13,099 nucleotides of DNA, taken from positions 1 to 13,099 of the forward strand of contig URVJ01000029.1 in NCBI GenBank assembly GCA_900551295.1. Reading direction: 5' to 3'. Made by a program: the position numbers and the translations under genes. The notes below the pieces were generated by a model, which was not told the DNA's origin, did not search any database, and was given only the letters and a program-made list of their open reading frames with translations. Origin of the DNA: an uncultured Eubacteriales bacterium. GTDB taxonomy: Bacteria; Bacillota; Clostridia; Oscillospirales; CAG-382. Each line of letters starts with the position of its first letter. The first letter of the stretch is position 1. Shown here one piece after another: positions 5,955 to 13,099 of this stretch.

Positions 5955-8213
5955 ATGAATAACAAGACCGCAAAACCGTATCTCAGCAGAGTTATTATAG
6001 TTCTTGCGGTCATGCTTGTTTTATTGGCAGGACTTGCCGTACGCGTGTTCTATCTTCAGATGGTGGATTATAAAAAGTACCAGGACGGCGCGTTCGACCA
6101 GTATACAACCGAAATACCCATAAGCTCCAATCGCGGAACTATTTACGACCGTAACATGAAGGCTCTCGCAGTCAGTGCTACGGTTGAAACTGTCTTTATA
6201 TCGCCAAACGAAATTCTGCCCGAAACGCGCTCCCAGATCGCGGACTTTCTCAGCAGCACGCTCGATGTTGACAGAGAGTTTGTTGTCGAACGTATGAGTA
6301 AGACCAAGACCAAGTATCAGCGTATAAAGAGAAAAGTCGAGAGGGAGACTGCGGACGAGATAAGAAAGTTTATCAACGATAACGATATAAAAGGCATACA
6401 TCTTGAAGAAGATACAAAGCGCTTTTATCCCTACGGCAGCCTTGCAAGCCACGTTATTGGCTTTACAAACTCGGATAACGTCGGTATTTACGGAATAGAA
6501 TCGTACTATGAAAAGTATCTCAAAGGCACGTCCGGCAAGATAATCACGGCGCAGGACGCAAAGGGCAAGGATATGCCGCAGCAGTATGAAAGCTATATCG
6601 GTGCGGAAAACGGAACAAACGTCGTAACGACGATAGACTGGCAGGTTCAGTCGATACTCGATAAAAACCTCGAAACTGCGCTGCGCGATACAAAGGCGCA
6701 AAACAGAGTTCTTGGCATAATCATGGACGTAAATACCTGCGAAGTGCTTGCAATGTCCACAAAGCCCGACTATGATCTTAACGATCCGTATACGCTTGAC
6801 GAAACCTCGCAGGCACTGTATGACGAATATACCGTAACTCCCTTGACGGACGAAAACGGACTCACCGCGCTCCCGACAGATGAGCAGAAGAACGCGAAAT
6901 TCAAGGAGCTGCTTGAAGGTCTGTGGAAGAATAAAGCAATAACAGAACTTTATGAGCCGGGTTCTACGTTTAAGCTTATAACAAGCGCCATGGCGCTTGA
7001 GGAAAATATACCCGAAGTTCAGCCGGGACACCTTTTTAACTGTACCGGATCAAAGAGAGTCGGCGGATTTACAATAAACTGCCATAAAAAGTCGGGACAC
7101 GGCATAGAAAACTTTGAACAGGGACTGCAAAATTCCTGTAACCCCGTTTTTATCGAGATAGCGCAGTCATTGGGCAGAGAAAGATTTTATAAATACTTTG
7201 AGCTTTTCGGATTTACCGAAAGAACCGGCATAGACCTTGCCGGAGAGGCGTCCAGCCTTTACCATTCCGATTTCAACGGCTTTAACGAAACCGAGCTTTC
7301 GGTATATTCTTTCGGTCAGACCTTTAAGATCACGCCCATACAGCTTATTACTTCGGTAAGCGCCGTCGCAAACGGCGGAAAACTCATGAAACCGCACGTT
7401 GTAAAGGCTCTTGTGGACGACGACGGAAATACCGTTGCCGAATTTGAACCCGAAGTCGTAAGACAGGTGAATTCGCAGACTACGACAGATACCATAATGC
7501 AGTACCTTGCAAACGGCATAAGCCTCGGTTCCACCAAAAACGCTTATGTTAAGGGATATAAGATAGGCGCAAAGACGGGAACGTCGCAGAAACGAGATAA
7601 AGAGGGCAATCTTTACATAGGCTCGTGCGTTGCTTTTGCGCCGACGGACGATCCGCAGATAGCAATACTTATAGCGATAGACGAACCCGTCGGAGAATAT
7701 TACGGCGGAACAATAGCGGCTCCCGTAGTTTCGTCGGTGCTTTCAGAAGTGCTTCCGTATCTCGGAATAGAGCCTACCGAAAACGATCCTAACGCCGCCG
7801 TAAACGAAGTCAGCGTTGCGGAATATACGGGACTTGCGCTTACAAACGCAAAGAACGCGCTCCATAACGCAGGACTTACCGCAAGGGTAGAGGGTAACGG
7901 AGATACAGTTCTCGACCAGTTCCCGAAATACGGTACAAAGCTTGCCGAAGGCGGAGTTGTAATACTCTATACCGAAACAAGCGATGAGAACGCGGACGAA
8001 GAAACCGTGACCGTGCCAAACGTATCGGGAATGAGCGCGTCGGCAGCCGCAAAGGCGCTTGTAAACGCAGGATTGAATATCAAATTCGACGGCGCATACC
8101 GCGAGGACGTTTCGGGTTCTGTTGCGGTAAAATCAACGCCCGAAGCAGGTCAGAGCGTAAAGCCCGGTTCAACCGTTTCGGTCGAATTCAGACATCAGGA
8201 TAATACGGACTGA
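5955..8213 (+). CDS. Class B penicillin-binding protein with PASTA domains (Pbp2B/SpoVD/FtsI type)
   Basis: A 752-residue septal transpeptidase that crosslinks new peptidoglycan. A membrane anchor (about 11-36) is followed by the dimerisation region starting ISSNRGTIYDRN (56-67), and the transpeptidase domain with STFK (Ser337 nucleophile, Lys340), SCN (394-396) and KTG (540-542). Two PASTA domains end the protein (about 618-674, divergent at its start, and about 684-746, beginning VTVPNVSGM). About 40 extra residues lie between TKPDYDLNDP and the YEPGSTFK segment. ATG 5949 is too close to CGGAGG (5942-5947); ATG 5955, 7 nt after it, is chosen. The gene ends with tandem TGA TAA. As the only class B PBP in the cluster it should be the FtsW partner; vegetative versus sporulation (SpoVD) role cannot be separated by sequence alone, so no symbol is given. 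Confidence 0.93.
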   Translation: MNNKTAKPYLSRVIIVLAVMLVLLAGLAVRVFYLQMVDYKKYQDGAFDQYTTEIPISSNRGTIYDRNMKALAVSATVETVFISPNEILPETRSQIADFLSSTLDVDREFVVERMSKTKTKYQRIKRKVERETADEIRKFINDNDIKGIHLEEDTKRFYPYGSLASHVIGFTNSDNVGIYGIESYYEKYLKGTSGKIITAQDAKGKDMPQQYESYIGAENGTNVVTTIDWQVQSILDKNLETALRDTKAQNRVLGIIMDVNTCEVLAMSTKPDYDLNDPYTLDETSQALYDEYTVTPLTDENGLTALPTDEQKNAKFKELLEGLWKNKAITELYEPGSTFKLITSAMALEENIPEVQPGHLFNCTGSKRVGGFTINCHKKSGHGIENFEQGLQNSCNPVFIEIAQSLGRERFYKYFELFGFTERTGIDLAGEASSLYHSDFNGFNETELSVYSFGQTFKITPIQLITSVSAVANGGKLMKPHVVKALVDDDGNTVAEFEPEVVRQVNSQTTTDTIMQYLANGISLGSTKNAYVKGYKIGAKTGTSQKRDKEGNLYIGSCVAFAPTDDPQIAILIAIDEPVGEYYGGTIAAPVVSSVLSEVLPYLGIEPTENDPNAAVNEVSVAEYTGLALTNAKNALHNAGLTARVEGNGDTVLDQFPKYGTKLAEGGVVILYTETSDENADEETVTVPNVSGMSASAAAKALVNAGLNIKFDGAYREDVSGSVAVKSTPEAGQSVKPGSTVSVEFRHQDNTD

Positions 8214-8254
8214 TAAATCAAAGCAAAAGCAGAAAATACAGGAGATAACGGCAT

Positions 8255-9226
8255 ATGTATACAATACTTACGGCAAGCGCACTTGTTTCGTTTGTGCTGA
8301 CGGTCATATTCGCAAGAATTTTCATACCCGTGCTCAAAAGCGTGAAAATGGGACAGAAAATACTCGATATAGGACCGCGCTGGCATAAATCAAAAGAGGG
8401 AACACCCACAATGGGAGGACTGTTCTTTATCGCGGCAACGGCGTTTCCGCTGGTGTTCTGCGCAGCAGTGCAAAAGGACGTAACTTTTGTAATACATTAT
8501 ATTTTCATATTGCTTAACGGACTTATCGGCTTTATAGATGACTATACGAAGTTTTTCAAAAAGCAGAATAAGGGGCTCAGCGCCTCTCAGAAGCTCGTGC
8601 TTCAGTTTGCGTCGGCTGCGGCGTATGTGCTCGCACTCAGACTTGACGGAAGTATCTCGACAGTTGTAAAACTTCCCTTTACGGGAACTCAGGCAGACCT
8701 CGGAATACTGTTTTACCTGCTTCTCATAGTCGGAATAGTATTTACCGTAAACAGCACGAATCTCACCGACGGAATAGACGGACTCTGTGCAAGCATTACC
8801 GCGGTCGTCATGATATTTCTCACCGTGCTTTGCTTAAAGAGCGGAAATGCCGAGTGCCTTTACCTCTGCGGAGCAATGATAGGCGGAATGCTTGGCTTTC
8901 TCGTGTATAATTTTCACCCTGCACGCGTATTTATGGGCGATACCGGTTCGCTTTTCATCGGAGGCGCCGTAAGCACTGCCGCAATAATGCTCGACATTCC
9001 CTTAATTCTCGTTTTTGTCGGTATTATGTACTATGTGGAGTCGTTTTCGGTTATAATACAGGTAACAAGCTATAAGCTTACAAAAAAAAGAGTTTTCAAA
9101 ATGTCGCCGATACATCATCACTTTGAAATGTGCGGCTGGAACGAAGTAAAGATAGTATTTGTATTTTCGCTTGTAACGGCTGTATTCAGCCTTATAGGCT
9201 GTTTCGGATTTATCGGAAATATCTGA
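8255..9226 (+). CDS. mraY: Phospho-N-acetylmuramoyl-pentapeptide-transferase MraY
   Basis: A 323-residue polytopic enzyme that transfers phospho-MurNAc-pentapeptide from UDP to undecaprenyl phosphate, forming lipid I on the inner membrane face. Visible signatures are KEGTPTMGG (47-55), the catalytic pair in IDDYTK (Asp95, Asp96), NSTNLTDGIDGL (166-177), FMGDTGS (226-232, Asp229) and SPIHHHFE (284-291). About ten membrane helices can be followed. Length is normal. The start ATG has AGGAG (8240-8244) 10 nt upstream. In many Firmicutes murE or murF precedes mraY and murD follows it; here it sits directly between the PBP gene and ftsW. The full substrate supply must come from genes elsewhere. Confidence 0.97.
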   Translation: MYTILTASALVSFVLTVIFARIFIPVLKSVKMGQKILDIGPRWHKSKEGTPTMGGLFFIAATAFPLVFCAAVQKDVTFVIHYIFILLNGLIGFIDDYTKFFKKQNKGLSASQKLVLQFASAAAYVLALRLDGSISTVVKLPFTGTQADLGILFYLLLIVGIVFTVNSTNLTDGIDGLCASITAVVMIFLTVLCLKSGNAECLYLCGAMIGGMLGFLVYNFHPARVFMGDTGSLFIGGAVSTAAIMLDIPLILVFVGIMYYVESFSVIIQVTSYKLTKKRVFKMSPIHHHFEMCGWNEVKIVFVFSLVTAVFSLIGCFGFIGNI

Positions 9227-9228
9227 GC

Positions 9229-9256
9229 TTGTAAATAAGCAGCTTTACACTATATT
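9229..9256 (+). promoter_or_regulatory. Possible internal promoter before ftsW
   Basis: TTGTAA (9229-9234) and TATATT (9251-9256) are 16 nt apart in the 48-bp mraY-ftsW gap, the widest gap inside the operon before ftsZ. The hexamers are partial matches, so this is a candidate secondary promoter only. Confidence 0.25.
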
Positions 9257-9274
9257 CTGAGAGGAGAACCGCGG

Positions 9275-10654
9275 TTGAACAGTGCCGGCAGAGCCAAAGA
9301 GAACGCACCTGGCTTTTCAAAAGCTAAAAAGTCAAGGCTTACACCGAAAAAAAGAACAATAACGCAGTATGTTGCCGGAGTAGACAGACCGTTTCTCGTG
9401 ACCGTAATACTGCTTCTCTGTATAGGAACCGTAATGGTTTTCAGCTCGAGTTATCCTTATGCGAGAGAATATTACGGCGACAGCTATAAGTTTGCAAGGC
9501 AGCAGATAATGTGGGCAGGGCTCGGACTTGTCGGAATGACGCTTGTCGCAAAGCTGAAGATTTTTTCGTACCATAATATAAGAAAATTCGCAAAGCCGCT
9601 GCTTGCCGTCGGAATACTGATGCTCTGCGCGGTTCTTGTTGTGGGTTCGGGCGCAAAGGGCGCCGTCAGATGGCTTCAGATAGGCCCTATAAGCTTTCAG
9701 CCGTCCGAAATAATGAAGTTTGCGATAGTTCTTTTCTTTGCCGACTATGCTGATAAGTATGCCGATAAAATACGCGCAAGGGAAAATTATCACGGCGTTT
9801 TTATGCGCTTTTTGGGAGCGCTCGCACTTGCAGGGCTCGGCGCCGTCGCCTTCCTCGTTGTAGATTCAAAACCGCTTGCATTGATAATTGCGCTGATACT
9901 TTTGGGAGTTGCGGTTGCGGTCGCGTATCCTATTGATATAAAGCATAATCTTCCGGGATTTTATTACGGAATAATCCCTTATGTTCTGGTTCTCGGAGTT
10001 GTAGGCGCGCTTATGTATCTTCAGCCGCATATATCGGGACTTATAATCATGGCGGGCATAGTTTTTGCAATGATGTTCATAGGCGGAACACCGATGTACT
10101 ATATAATCATCGGCGGATTGGCAGGAGCGGGATTGGTGCTCGGACTTGCCAAAAGCCTCGGACATTCGTCGTCAAGAATGGAAGTTTGGAAAGATCCGTT
10201 CAGCTATCTTCAGGAGGGAGGCTGGCAGCCTGTTCAGTCACTGTATGCAATAGGCTCAGGCGGATTCTGGGGCGTGGGCTTCGGAAACAGCAGACAGAAA
10301 CACCTGTATCTTCCCGAACCGCAGAACGACTATATATTCTCTATTTTCTGCGAGGAAATGGGCTTTATCGGAGCATTTATAGTAATATGTATATTTGCGT
10401 TTTTCATATACCGCGGAATAGTCATAGGGCTTAAAGCGCCCGACAGATTCAGTTCAATGCTTGTTCTCGGAATAGTAATGCACGTAGGTATTCAGGTTAT
10501 ACTCAATATCGCCGTTGTTACAAATACGCTGCCGAGTACGGGTATATCGCTGCCGTTCTTCAGCTACGGAGGAACGTCGCTGTTGATATTGCTTGCCGAA
10601 ATGGGCGTTGTGCTGTCGGTTTCAAGATATTCGTCGGTTGAGAAAACCTCATAA
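9275..10654 (+). CDS. ftsW: FtsW/SpoVE-family SEDS peptidoglycan polymerase
   Basis: A 459-residue SEDS glycosyltransferase that polymerises lipid II at the septum with the class B PBP. A basic cytoplasmic N-terminus (about 1-36) precedes multiple membrane helices. Conserved parts are GAVRWLQIGPISFQPSEIMKF (129-149), the long outer loop ending QKHLYLPEPQNDYIFSIFCEEMG (341-363), with Asp352 at the position of the essential Asp of FtsW/RodA, and ISLPFFSYGGTSLL (424-437). Two departures: the usual QPDLGT is QPHISG (250-255), and roughly 50 more membrane residues than in E. coli-type proteins separate EIMKF from it. The TTG start follows GAGGAG (9261-9266) by 8 nt. SpoVE is so similar that a sporulation role cannot be excluded. 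Confidence 0.93.
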   Translation: MNSAGRAKENAPGFSKAKKSRLTPKKRTITQYVAGVDRPFLVTVILLLCIGTVMVFSSSYPYAREYYGDSYKFARQQIMWAGLGLVGMTLVAKLKIFSYHNIRKFAKPLLAVGILMLCAVLVVGSGAKGAVRWLQIGPISFQPSEIMKFAIVLFFADYADKYADKIRARENYHGVFMRFLGALALAGLGAVAFLVVDSKPLALIIALILLGVAVAVAYPIDIKHNLPGFYYGIIPYVLVLGVVGALMYLQPHISGLIIMAGIVFAMMFIGGTPMYYIIIGGLAGAGLVLGLAKSLGHSSSRMEVWKDPFSYLQEGGWQPVQSLYAIGSGGFWGVGFGNSRQKHLYLPEPQNDYIFSIFCEEMGFIGAFIVICIFAFFIYRGIVIGLKAPDRFSSMLVLGIVMHVGIQVILNIAVVTNTLPSTGISLPFFSYGGTSLLILLAEMGVVLSVSRYSSVEKTS

Positions 10655-10679
10655 ATTGATTATACGGAGATAAATGCCA

Positions 10680-11807
10680 ATGAGAGTGCTGATAAGCGGC
10701 GGCGGAACGGGAGGACATATAAATCCCGCGCTTGCCATTGCCGATAAGATAAAAAAAGAACAGCCCGACGCCGTTATAGAATACGTCGGAACCGAAAAGG
10801 GACTTGAATCAAACCTTGTCCCGGCGGCAGGCTATAAAATACATTATATAAAGGTTCGCGGCTTTAAAAGAAAGCTGTCGCTTGAAAACATAGACGCCGC
10901 TATCAAGGCATTTACAAGCGTTGCGGCGGCAAAAAAGCTTATACGTTCCTTTAAACCCGATATCGTCATAGGCACGGGAGGATATGTAAGCTGGCCTGTG
11001 CTCAAAGCCGCCTCGTCCATGAAAATACCTACCTGTATACATGAACAGAACGCAGTTCCGGGCGTTACCACAAAGGCACTTTCAAAGACGGTCGATAAGG
11101 TCATGATAAGCTTTGAAGAAATCAGAGGCGCATTTGACTGCCCCAAAAAGCTTGTTTTTGTCGGAAATCCCGTTTCGGGAAAGATGCTTGAGGCGTCGAA
11201 AGATAATTCGAGAAAAATTCTCGGCATAGATAAGGACGAAAAGGTTCTGCTTTCCTGCGGAGGAAGTCTCGGCGCAAGACCTCTCAACGAAAAAGTGTAT
11301 GAGCTTATACGCGATTACTCTATTAAAACGGGCATAACTCATTTCCATGCAACCGGAAAAGCCGGCTGGGAGGTGCAGAGCGCACTTTATAAGGAGCTTG
11401 GCTTTAAGGAAACGGGCGAGGACGAACTTAAACTCGGAAAAGTAACGGTAAGAAAATATATCTATAATATGCCCGAACTGCTTTCCGCAAGCGACGCCGT
11501 GATTTGTCGCGCAGGCGCAATGACCCTGTCGGAACTTGCCGTAATGGGCAAAGCGTCGGTTATAATCCCGTCGCCGTATGTTACAAACAATCATCAGTAT
11601 AAGAACGCCAAAGTGCTCTGCGATAAAGGCGCCGCCGTTATGATAGAGGAAAAGGATCTGACATCGGACGCGCTTATAAAAGCCGTGTCGCATGAGCTTG
11701 ACGATAAAGAGTACAGAACAGGTATGGAAAACGCCGTAAGGGAGTTTGCCGTAACGGATACGCTTGACAGAATATATTCGATAGTAAAGGAACTTGTGAA
11801 AAAATAA
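10680..11807 (+). CDS. murG: UDP-GlcNAc:lipid I N-acetylglucosaminyltransferase MurG
   Basis: A 375-residue GT-B glycosyltransferase that adds GlcNAc to lipid I, making lipid II at the inner membrane face. It has GGGTGGHINPA (7-17), IHEQN (120-124), GGSLGAR (194-200) and the donor-binding motif RAGAMTLSEL (277-286), followed by SPYVTNNHQ (298-306). A charged stretch at about 238-255 looks like a small insertion. ATG 10674 is only a few bases from GGAGA (10666-10670); ATG 10680, 10 nt from GGAG, gives the family-typical MRVLISGGGTGG start and is chosen. Fits directly between ftsW and divIB, the Bacillus order minus murB. Confidence 0.96.
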   Translation: MRVLISGGGTGGHINPALAIADKIKKEQPDAVIEYVGTEKGLESNLVPAAGYKIHYIKVRGFKRKLSLENIDAAIKAFTSVAAAKKLIRSFKPDIVIGTGGYVSWPVLKAASSMKIPTCIHEQNAVPGVTTKALSKTVDKVMISFEEIRGAFDCPKKLVFVGNPVSGKMLEASKDNSRKILGIDKDEKVLLSCGGSLGARPLNEKVYELIRDYSIKTGITHFHATGKAGWEVQSALYKELGFKETGEDELKLGKVTVRKYIYNMPELLSASDAVICRAGAMTLSELAVMGKASVIIPSPYVTNNHQYKNAKVLCDKGAAVMIEEKDLTSDALIKAVSHELDDKEYRTGMENAVREFAVTDTLDRIYSIVKELVKK

Positions 11808-11830
11808 GGATTTTCGGAGAGTGACGCGCC

Positions 11831-12655
11831 ATGAAAGAAAGTATACGGAATAAAAACCGCGAATCTGCCGGCAACAGCTCCGAAAGCCTTGAATCGGTAA
11901 AGAAGCAGAATACTAAAAGCTCGGCAAAAAAGCACATTTTCACTTTTCTTCTGCTTGCCGCAGTGCTTGTAAGCGCCGTGTGGTTCTGCTACGATAAGTT
12001 TTTTATAATCAAAAAATGCGTGCTTGAATACGACGGAACGCTGCCGTATGACGAAACAGAGGTGCTGAAAGGCGCGGGACTCGACTACGGAATGAAGCTA
12101 TACGAAGTGAATAAGGACACTATTGCCGAAAATGTGCTGTATAATCTCCCGTACGTCGACAGCTTTGAATTAAAGCGCACATGGCCCGATAAAGTGGTCT
12201 TTAAGATAGAACCTGCAGTGCCGTCGATGTATACGGTAATTGGCGAAAACGCCTTTGTTCTGTCGCAGAGTCTCAGAGTGCTTTCCATGACGGACGATTT
12301 TGAGTATATAGAGACAAACAAGCTTATAAACGTAAAAATGAGCGATATTGCAAGCTGCATTGCGGGCGAGTATCTCAAAACCGACTCGGATAACGCCGCG
12401 ACCGTCGAGGAACTGTTTTCCCAGCTTGAAGAAAACGGGATTCTTTCCGACGTTGACGAAATTGATATTTCCGACAGGTTCAATATTACTTTCGGATATA
12501 AGTCAAAATATCTCGTAAAGCTCGGCGATAAGAAAAACCTTGATCTGAAAGTACGTTTCATGAAGGCTATCGAGGAAAAGCTGACTTCCGACTCCGGCGG
12601 TATAATAGATGTCTCGGATGAAAATGCCAAAGAGGGAATTGTTAAGGATTTCTGA
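11831..12655 (+). CDS. ftsQ: FtsQ/DivIB-type cell division protein
   Basis: A 274-residue bitopic protein with a charged cytoplasmic N-terminus (1-34), one membrane helix (about 35-57) and an extracellular POTRA domain (about 60-128, FIIKKCVLEYDG ... LPYVDSFELKRTWPDKVVFKI), then a beta domain to about 250 and a short acidic tail. It belongs to the trimeric FtsQ-FtsL-DivIC complex that activates septal synthesis. The homologue in Bacillus is named divIB. The start ATG is 11 nt after GGAG (11816-11819). It closes the first transcription unit; ftsZ comes after a 134-bp gap, and ftsA, often next in Bacillus, is missing. Confidence 0.9.
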   Translation: MKESIRNKNRESAGNSSESLESVKKQNTKSSAKKHIFTFLLLAAVLVSAVWFCYDKFFIIKKCVLEYDGTLPYDETEVLKGAGLDYGMKLYEVNKDTIAENVLYNLPYVDSFELKRTWPDKVVFKIEPAVPSMYTVIGENAFVLSQSLRVLSMTDDFEYIETNKLINVKMSDIASCIAGEYLKTDSDNAATVEELFSQLEENGILSDVDEIDISDRFNITFGYKSKYLVKLGDKKNLDLKVRFMKAIEEKLTSDSGGIIDVSDENAKEGIVKDF

Positions 12656-12684
12656 TGATATTTGACAGAAAAAATGTAAAAAAA

Positions 12685-12711
12685 CTGTTAACAGACGTAA
12701 TTTGTACGTTT
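12685..12711. other. Palindrome and weak hairpin between ftsQ and ftsZ
   Basis: CTGTTAACAG is a perfect 10-bp palindrome at 12685-12694. Immediately after, AGACGTA (12693-12699) pairs with TACGTTT (12705-12711) around a 5-nt loop. This could be a regulator site plus a weak operon-end hairpin, but the stem has only two G-C pairs and no long T-run. TTGACA at 12662-12667 lacks a convincing -10 partner. Confidence 0.35.
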
Positions 12712-12717
12712 TGGTTA

Positions 12718-12746
12718 TTGAAAAAGTAAGCAAAAAATATTATTAT
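12718..12746 (+). promoter_or_regulatory. Probable ftsZ promoter
   Basis: TTGAAA (12718-12723) and TATTAT (12741-12746) are separated by exactly 17 nt; both match the vegetative consensus at 5 of 6 positions. A perfect TATAAT overlaps at 12746-12751 but has no suitably spaced -35. Transcription would start around 12753, about 35 nt before ftsZ, letting ftsZ be expressed apart from the upstream operon. Confidence 0.6.
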
Positions 12747-12789
12747 ATAATAAGTAAGCTGTAAGTAAAAAACAGGAGGACAAGAAAAA

Positions 12790-13099
12790 ATGACGTTTGA
12801 ATATGATGAAAATTTCGACCTCGGCGCAGTCATTAAGGTAATAGGCGTCGGAGGCGGCGGAAATAACGCTGTAAACCACATGGTTGAAAAGGGCGTAAAG
12901 GGCGTAGAATTCATTGCGGCAAATACAGATAAGCAGGCGCTTATGAGATGCGCTGCTCCCACAAAGATACTTATCGGCGAAGTTGAGAGCGTTGACCTCT
13001 CCGAGGAATTTGCCCACGAGAAACTCTCCCCCGTGCTTGCAATGTACAAGGCGGAAGACATTCACGACGCATTCAACAAGGCTGAACAGCTTATTGCAG
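12790..13099 (+). CDS. ftsZ: Cell division protein FtsZ, 5' end (partial, divergent T3 region)
   Basis: The first 103 codons of ftsZ, cut by the window edge. FtsZ is the tubulin-like GTPase that forms the division ring. The N-terminal strand and T1 loop, AVIKVIGVGGGGNNAVNHM (13-31), and ANTDKQAL (44-51) are canonical. After TKILIG (58-63), normal FtsZ carries GLGAGANPE, which contacts the GTP phosphates; here residues 64-88 read as an acidic, Leu-containing stretch with no trace of it, before alignment resumes at about DAFNKAEQLIA (93-103). The other two frames do not contain the missing motif. The start ATG has AGGAGG (12774-12779) 10 nt upstream. Whether the GGGTGTG and T7 motifs are intact lies beyond the window. 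It may be a functional divergent FtsZ or an FtsZ-like paralogue. Confidence 0.9.
   Translation, partial: MTFEYDENFDLGAVIKVIGVGGGGNNAVNHMVEKGVKGVEFIAANTDKQALMRCAAPTKILIGEVESVDLSEEFAHEKLSPVLAMYKAEDIHDAFNKAEQLIA

Noticed and set aside
6021..7031. A 336-codon open frame antisense to the PBP gene
   Set aside because: It overlaps the PBP dimerisation and early transpeptidase regions, has no recognisable motif, and fits a codon-bias shadow.
12662..12691. TTGACA at 12662 as the ftsZ promoter
   Set aside because: The -35 is perfect, but the best -10 at suitable spacing (TGTTAA) matches only half the consensus; the TTGAAA/TATTAT pair is better.
1..13099. CRISPR arrays, insertion sequences, tRNA or rRNA genes
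   Set aside because: I saw no regularly spaced repeats, transposase, tRNA cloverleaf or rRNA segment on either strand.

Overview
The window looks like a chromosomal segment from a Gram-positive anaerobe of the class Clostridia, most likely near the Oscillospiraceae/Ruminococcaceae. The evidence is the Firmicutes-type division and cell-wall (dcw) gene order, a class B PBP with PASTA domains, an FtsL/DivIB-type divisome, strong AGGAGG-like ribosome sites and frequent ATA/AGA codons. The taxonomic placement is inference; no rRNA or other marker is present.

Layout. Bases 1-499 hold no convincing gene, only a set of hairpins, two of which are good intrinsic terminators. Bases 500-1847 carry a minus-strand pair, an AraC-type regulator followed by a 14-nt-overlapping ECF transporter S component. 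A 124-bp divergent promoter region separates this pair from a plus-strand MYORG-like GH31 glycosidase (1972-3531), which ends at a clear terminator (3579-3613). A roughly 250-bp regulatory region follows, with a near-consensus promoter, three 10-bp-phased repeats that may be the MraZ operator, and a hairpin with a T-run in the leader.

From 3866 to the right edge lies a colinear dcw cluster: mraZ, rsmH, an ftsL-like gene, a PASTA-bearing pbp2B/spoVD-type transpeptidase, mraY, ftsW, murG, ftsQ/divIB and, after a 134-bp gap with its own promoter, the 5' end of ftsZ. Together these make lipid I (MraY) and lipid II (MurG), polymerise it (FtsW), crosslink it (PBP), scaffold the septal complex (FtsL, DivIB) and position it (FtsZ). 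RsmH modifies 16S rRNA, and MraZ probably regulates the operon. The mur ligase genes (murC, murD, murE, murF), murB and ftsA found in many dcw clusters are absent from this stretch.

The most surprising observation is in ftsZ. The N-terminal nucleotide-binding loop is canonical, but the segment that should carry the near-invariant GLGAGANPE (T3 loop) is replaced by unrelated sequence of about the same length, with no frameshift to explain it. Smaller oddities are a QPHISG motif and extra membrane sequence in FtsW, about 40 extra residues just before the PBP active-site serine, and a compact GH31 paired with a vitamin-type ECF component.
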